From: JACQID01 sp035290885
GTDB taxonomy: Archaea > Aenigmatarchaeota > Aenigmatarchaeia > GW2011-AR5
Length of the DNA: 22,823 nucleotides
Assembly (NCBI GenBank): GCA_035290885.1
Contig: DATDTL010000037.1
Span: forward strand, 1-22,823
Reading direction: 5' to 3'
The number at the start of each line of letters is the position of its first letter. The stretch's first letter is position 1. Positions 20,732 to 22,823 of this stretch are shown one piece after another. Under the pieces are notes generated by a model. That model was given only the letters and a program-made list of their open reading frames with translations. It searched no databases and was not told the DNA's origin. Both the position numbers and the translations under genes were made by a program.

Positions 20732-22501
20732 CTAGTGTCCGCTGCCGTGCGCGGGCGCCGGGGGCCTTGGAGGCGGCGGTGCCGGCGCCTCGCCGCCCTT
20801 GCCTATTCCTATCTTGTCCTTGAGAAAATTAACTATCGGAGCGTACCTTTCCTTTGCCATGCCCCTTAGATGTATCTTGCCTATCCTCTCGTCGAAGTCC
20901 TTTTCATAAGGCGTGTTCTTCATGAACGCGAAATCTAGGCCTATCCTATCAAGGTTATCCCTTATCTTTTGGATGCCTTCGCGAAAGCCGCTACCGTGCC
21001 CTTCCTCTTCGCCCTCCTTCTTGCCTCCTTTGGCGCCCTTCTTCTTTCGTTCTTCTTTTTCTCTCTCGTTATGTTTCATCTCCTCCACGCGTTCTTGGCG
21101 GGACTTCCTGAGGCCAAGCAGTTCGTCCACGTACCAGTCGAGTTGTTGTTTTATCGCCATGTATTCCAGAAGCTTCACAAGCAGAACGTTCTGGCTCATG
21201 AAAATGCCGTATATTTTGAAATCCGAATCCTCCATCTCGTCGCCGGATGCGAGGCGCAGGTTCATCTTGTCCATGGTGAGAATAAAGAACGAATAGTAGA
21301 GCTTTCTTGTAGTTATAAATGTGGTTTTCCCAAGTATTTCCTTTACGGTGTCGTCTACCCATGTCTTGTCTATCCATGGATATTTCACTACGAGGCCATG
21401 ATTTTTGTCAAATATAAGATTCTTCCTTGTCCATTCGTCGTCCGGCTTGAATGTTCCATCCGACTGCTCAACCGCCTGCTCCTCGGAGCCGGCCATGCGG
21501 GCAAATTCCGTGGCAGTGTAGAATCGCCATGCCCACGCTTTTACGGTATTGACGGAAATTGCCTGCGAAGGGTTGAAAAGATAGGTTTCGTGCATAAAGG
21601 TGCTCCCGCTGGTCTTGGGTTCAAGCCCCTCTGCAAGCAGCTTGTGCCTTAGGATGTTCGGCGCAAGCCATTCCCTGTACATTTCCACGGTGTATTCCCT
21701 GCTTCGCACAAGTTCGGTTATTTTCTGGTAGCGGGACTTGATCTCGGGCTCGAAGAGCTTCTTCCATTCGTTGTAGAGGCGATTTTTGGACGAGAGGACC
21801 ACGGCCTCGGCCTTGGAAACGTTCAATTCCTCAGTCAGCTTGTTAACGTCCGTTTCCTCGTCCATGCGCATGAAATCCGTGATAAGGGTGGGCCACCTGC
21901 TGACTATGTTGCGCATGGCGATGCTGTCGCCGGTGTGCGCATCCACCTGGTCTATGAACACGGCGCGGAGCGCATGCTCGTCGCGCTCCTGTTTTCCTTC
22001 GCTATCTACAATGTTTGACCACCGCTTGCCTTCTTCGGCATCCGGATTATATTTAACGCCAAAATAGTCCAGAAACTCGGTGTACTTTCTCTGATCGTGC
22101 TTGAGTAGTTCAAGGTCTGCTATTGCTTGGGATATGGATTGCAATCCTGCCTTTATCCTGCCTTCGATTTCCTCCTTTTGCGCGATGGTTATATGGTAGT
22201 ATTGGGAGTATGCAGGCGTCACTTCTATGGTCTCTTCTATTTTCTTGACGCCGTTGTATTCCCATTTTCCCAGCTGTATAAGCAGGCCCATCCAGATTCC
22301 GGCGGTCATTCCCGGGGGCGTGGTAGGGTTTATTTTTGTGAACATCTCAAAGGGCATGGAACAGACAGCGTGGCCGAGAAACTTGCCCTGCGGTCCGAAG
22401 TATTCGTTGTCAAACGATTTGCCGTTGACAGTGCCGCCCGGTATGCCGGTAGTGGTATTCCTGTTCATGAGTATCTTGTCGTCAAGAATGAAGTCAGGCA
22501 T
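20732..22501 (-). CDS. Uncharacterised 589-aa protein, neighbour of the large TIM-barrel protein
   Basis: No family is recognised. The first 80 residues are Gly/Pro/Thr-rich beta-like sequence (GGTVNGKSFDNEYFGPQGKF); residues about 100-330 are largely helical and charged; 360-460 mix aromatic and helical parts (WTRKNLIFDKNHGLVVKYPW, then LYYSFFILTMDKMNL). A low-complexity Lys/Glu/Gly linker spans about 465-505. A helical segment follows (507-565). The tail is Pro-rich and ends in HGSGH. There is no signal peptide or clear membrane helix, so it is probably cytoplasmic. The size, charge and linker look like a structural or scaffold protein rather than an enzyme. It starts 22 nt after a TATA box and precedes the TIM-barrel gene by 47 nt. 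Confidence 0.82.
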   Translation of the reverse strand: MPDFILDDKILMNRNTTTGIPGGTVNGKSFDNEYFGPQGKFLGHAVCSMPFEMFTKINPTTPPGMTAGIWMGLLIQLGKWEYNGVKKIEETIEVTPAYSQYYHITIAQKEEIEGRIKAGLQSISQAIADLELLKHDQRKYTEFLDYFGVKYNPDAEEGKRWSNIVDSEGKQERDEHALRAVFIDQVDAHTGDSIAMRNIVSRWPTLITDFMRMDEETDVNKLTEELNVSKAEAVVLSSKNRLYNEWKKLFEPEIKSRYQKITELVRSREYTVEMYREWLAPNILRHKLLAEGLEPKTSGSTFMHETYLFNPSQAISVNTVKAWAWRFYTATEFARMAGSEEQAVEQSDGTFKPDDEWTRKNLIFDKNHGLVVKYPWIDKTWVDDTVKEILGKTTFITTRKLYYSFFILTMDKMNLRLASGDEMEDSDFKIYGIFMSQNVLLVKLLEYMAIKQQLDWYVDELLGLRKSRQERVEEMKHNEREKEERKKKGAKGGKKEGEEEGHGSGFREGIQKIRDNLDRIGLDFAFMKNTPYEKDFDERIGKIHLRGMAKERYAPIVNFLKDKIGIGKGGEAPAPPPPRPPAPAHGSGH

Positions 22502-22522
22502 TATAATAATATCTCCGTTCTG

Positions 22523-22530
22523 CTATAAAT
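22523..22530 (-). promoter_or_regulatory. TATA box for the 589-aa gene
   Basis: ATTTATAG on the minus strand, 22 nt from the start codon at 22501. The region 22531-22665 holds no gene that I can support. Confidence 0.55.
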
Positions 22531-22665
22531 GGTTTGCGTTCAACAAGCGAAGCGAGTAAGTTAATGATATAAAAGCCAAGGTTTGCCGCATAGACTCTTC
22601 ATGGGGCACCGTTTTTCAGCTTAAGGGTTGCCTTTGATATACGGCTTTGCAACAAAGCTCTGGAG

Positions 22666-22823
22666 CTACGTGAGGAGCATCCATACGCCGAGTATCGCAA
22701 GCACTATGCCGATAAATATGCCGGTCTTGCTCATGCCCCTCTTCTGGTAATCCAAGATGTCAGGGAAGCCCACTACGAGAAAGAATCCGATGCCTGCGAT
22801 AAGGGCGGCGAAAGCTTTCTTGA
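22666..22823 (-). CDS. Small membrane protein (5' end outside window)
   Basis: The last 51 codons of a minus-strand gene, ending at TAG 22666. They encode two hydrophobic segments (AALIAGIGFFLVVGFPDIL and TGIFIGIVLAILGVWMLL) separated by a basic turn (DYQKRGMSK). This is a two-TM hairpin similar in plan to the 68-aa protein at 17435-17641, though not obviously related. The family is not recognised. Confidence 0.65.
   Translation of the reverse strand, partial: KKAFAALIAGIGFFLVVGFPDILDYQKRGMSKTGIFIGIVLAILGVWMLLT

Noticed and set aside
20969..21652. 227-codon plus-strand ORF opposite the 589-aa gene
   Set aside because: The minus-strand frame spans the whole stretch and has a promoter; the antisense product is Cys/His/Phe-rich and shadow-like.
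1..22823. CRISPR arrays, insertion sequences and tRNA genes
   Set aside because: No spaced direct repeats, transposase or tRNA T-arm pattern with cloverleaf was found on either strand.

Overview
The window is chromosomal DNA from an archaeon. Archaeal markers visible here are transcription factor B, an archaeal histone, ribosomal protein S3Ae (eS1), Sec61-beta, an ATP-dependent DNA ligase of the archaeal/eukaryotic type, an archaeal-type GlmU/GlmS pair, an RNase P RNA and an rRNA intron with a bulge-helix-bulge splice motif. Short genes, many TATA boxes only about 20-30 nt upstream of the start codon (leaderless mRNAs), a divergent 23S rRNA and several unfamiliar conserved-looking proteins suggest a small-genome lineage such as DPANN. 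That placement is inference.

Layout. 1-1160: the 3' part of a 23S rRNA gene, split by a 735-nt intron (141-875) that encodes a LAGLIDADG homing endonuclease. No 5S gene follows. 1384-1725: two tiny possible ORFs. 1749-2076: RNase P RNA. 2100-3332 (-): a hypothetical protein and a frameshifted PRiA4/ORF3-family gene. 3600-4692 (-): an envelope pair, a membrane-anchored His-rich protein with many N-glycosylation sequons and a zinc-finger/TM/thioredoxin protein. 4892-8301: small zinc ribbon, Sec61-beta, endonuclease IV, an NAD-dependent sugar epimerase converging on a GT2 glycosyltransferase, a small hypothetical gene and a histone. 8302-8735: a long gene-poor leader region with a hairpin and repeats upstream of TFB (8736-9662). 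9951-10817 (-): a winged-helix protein fused to an S-layer-like domain, divergent from glmU-glmS (10899-13778), which make UDP-GlcNAc. 13802-13995: a decayed gene. 14010-15937 (-): DNA ligase and a small overlapping upstream gene. 16091-16720: S3Ae.

17003-22823 (-): a same-strand cluster of mostly unfamiliar genes: a partial two-TM protein, a 589-aa unknown, a 576-aa protein that I read as an endonuclease-IV-like TIM barrel carrying a very large helical insertion, an MNT nucleotidyltransferase fused to two HEPN-like segments, a two-TM small protein and a NUDIX hydrolase. The 589/576-aa pair is the best candidate here for an undescribed system.

Other notable signals are the exact intron register, a homing-endonuclease stop codon that straddles the splice site, substitutions at normally invariant 23S positions (peptidyl-transferase centre, A-loop, sarcin-ricin loop), and a hairpin repeat present twice (3514-3570 and 16927-16978).
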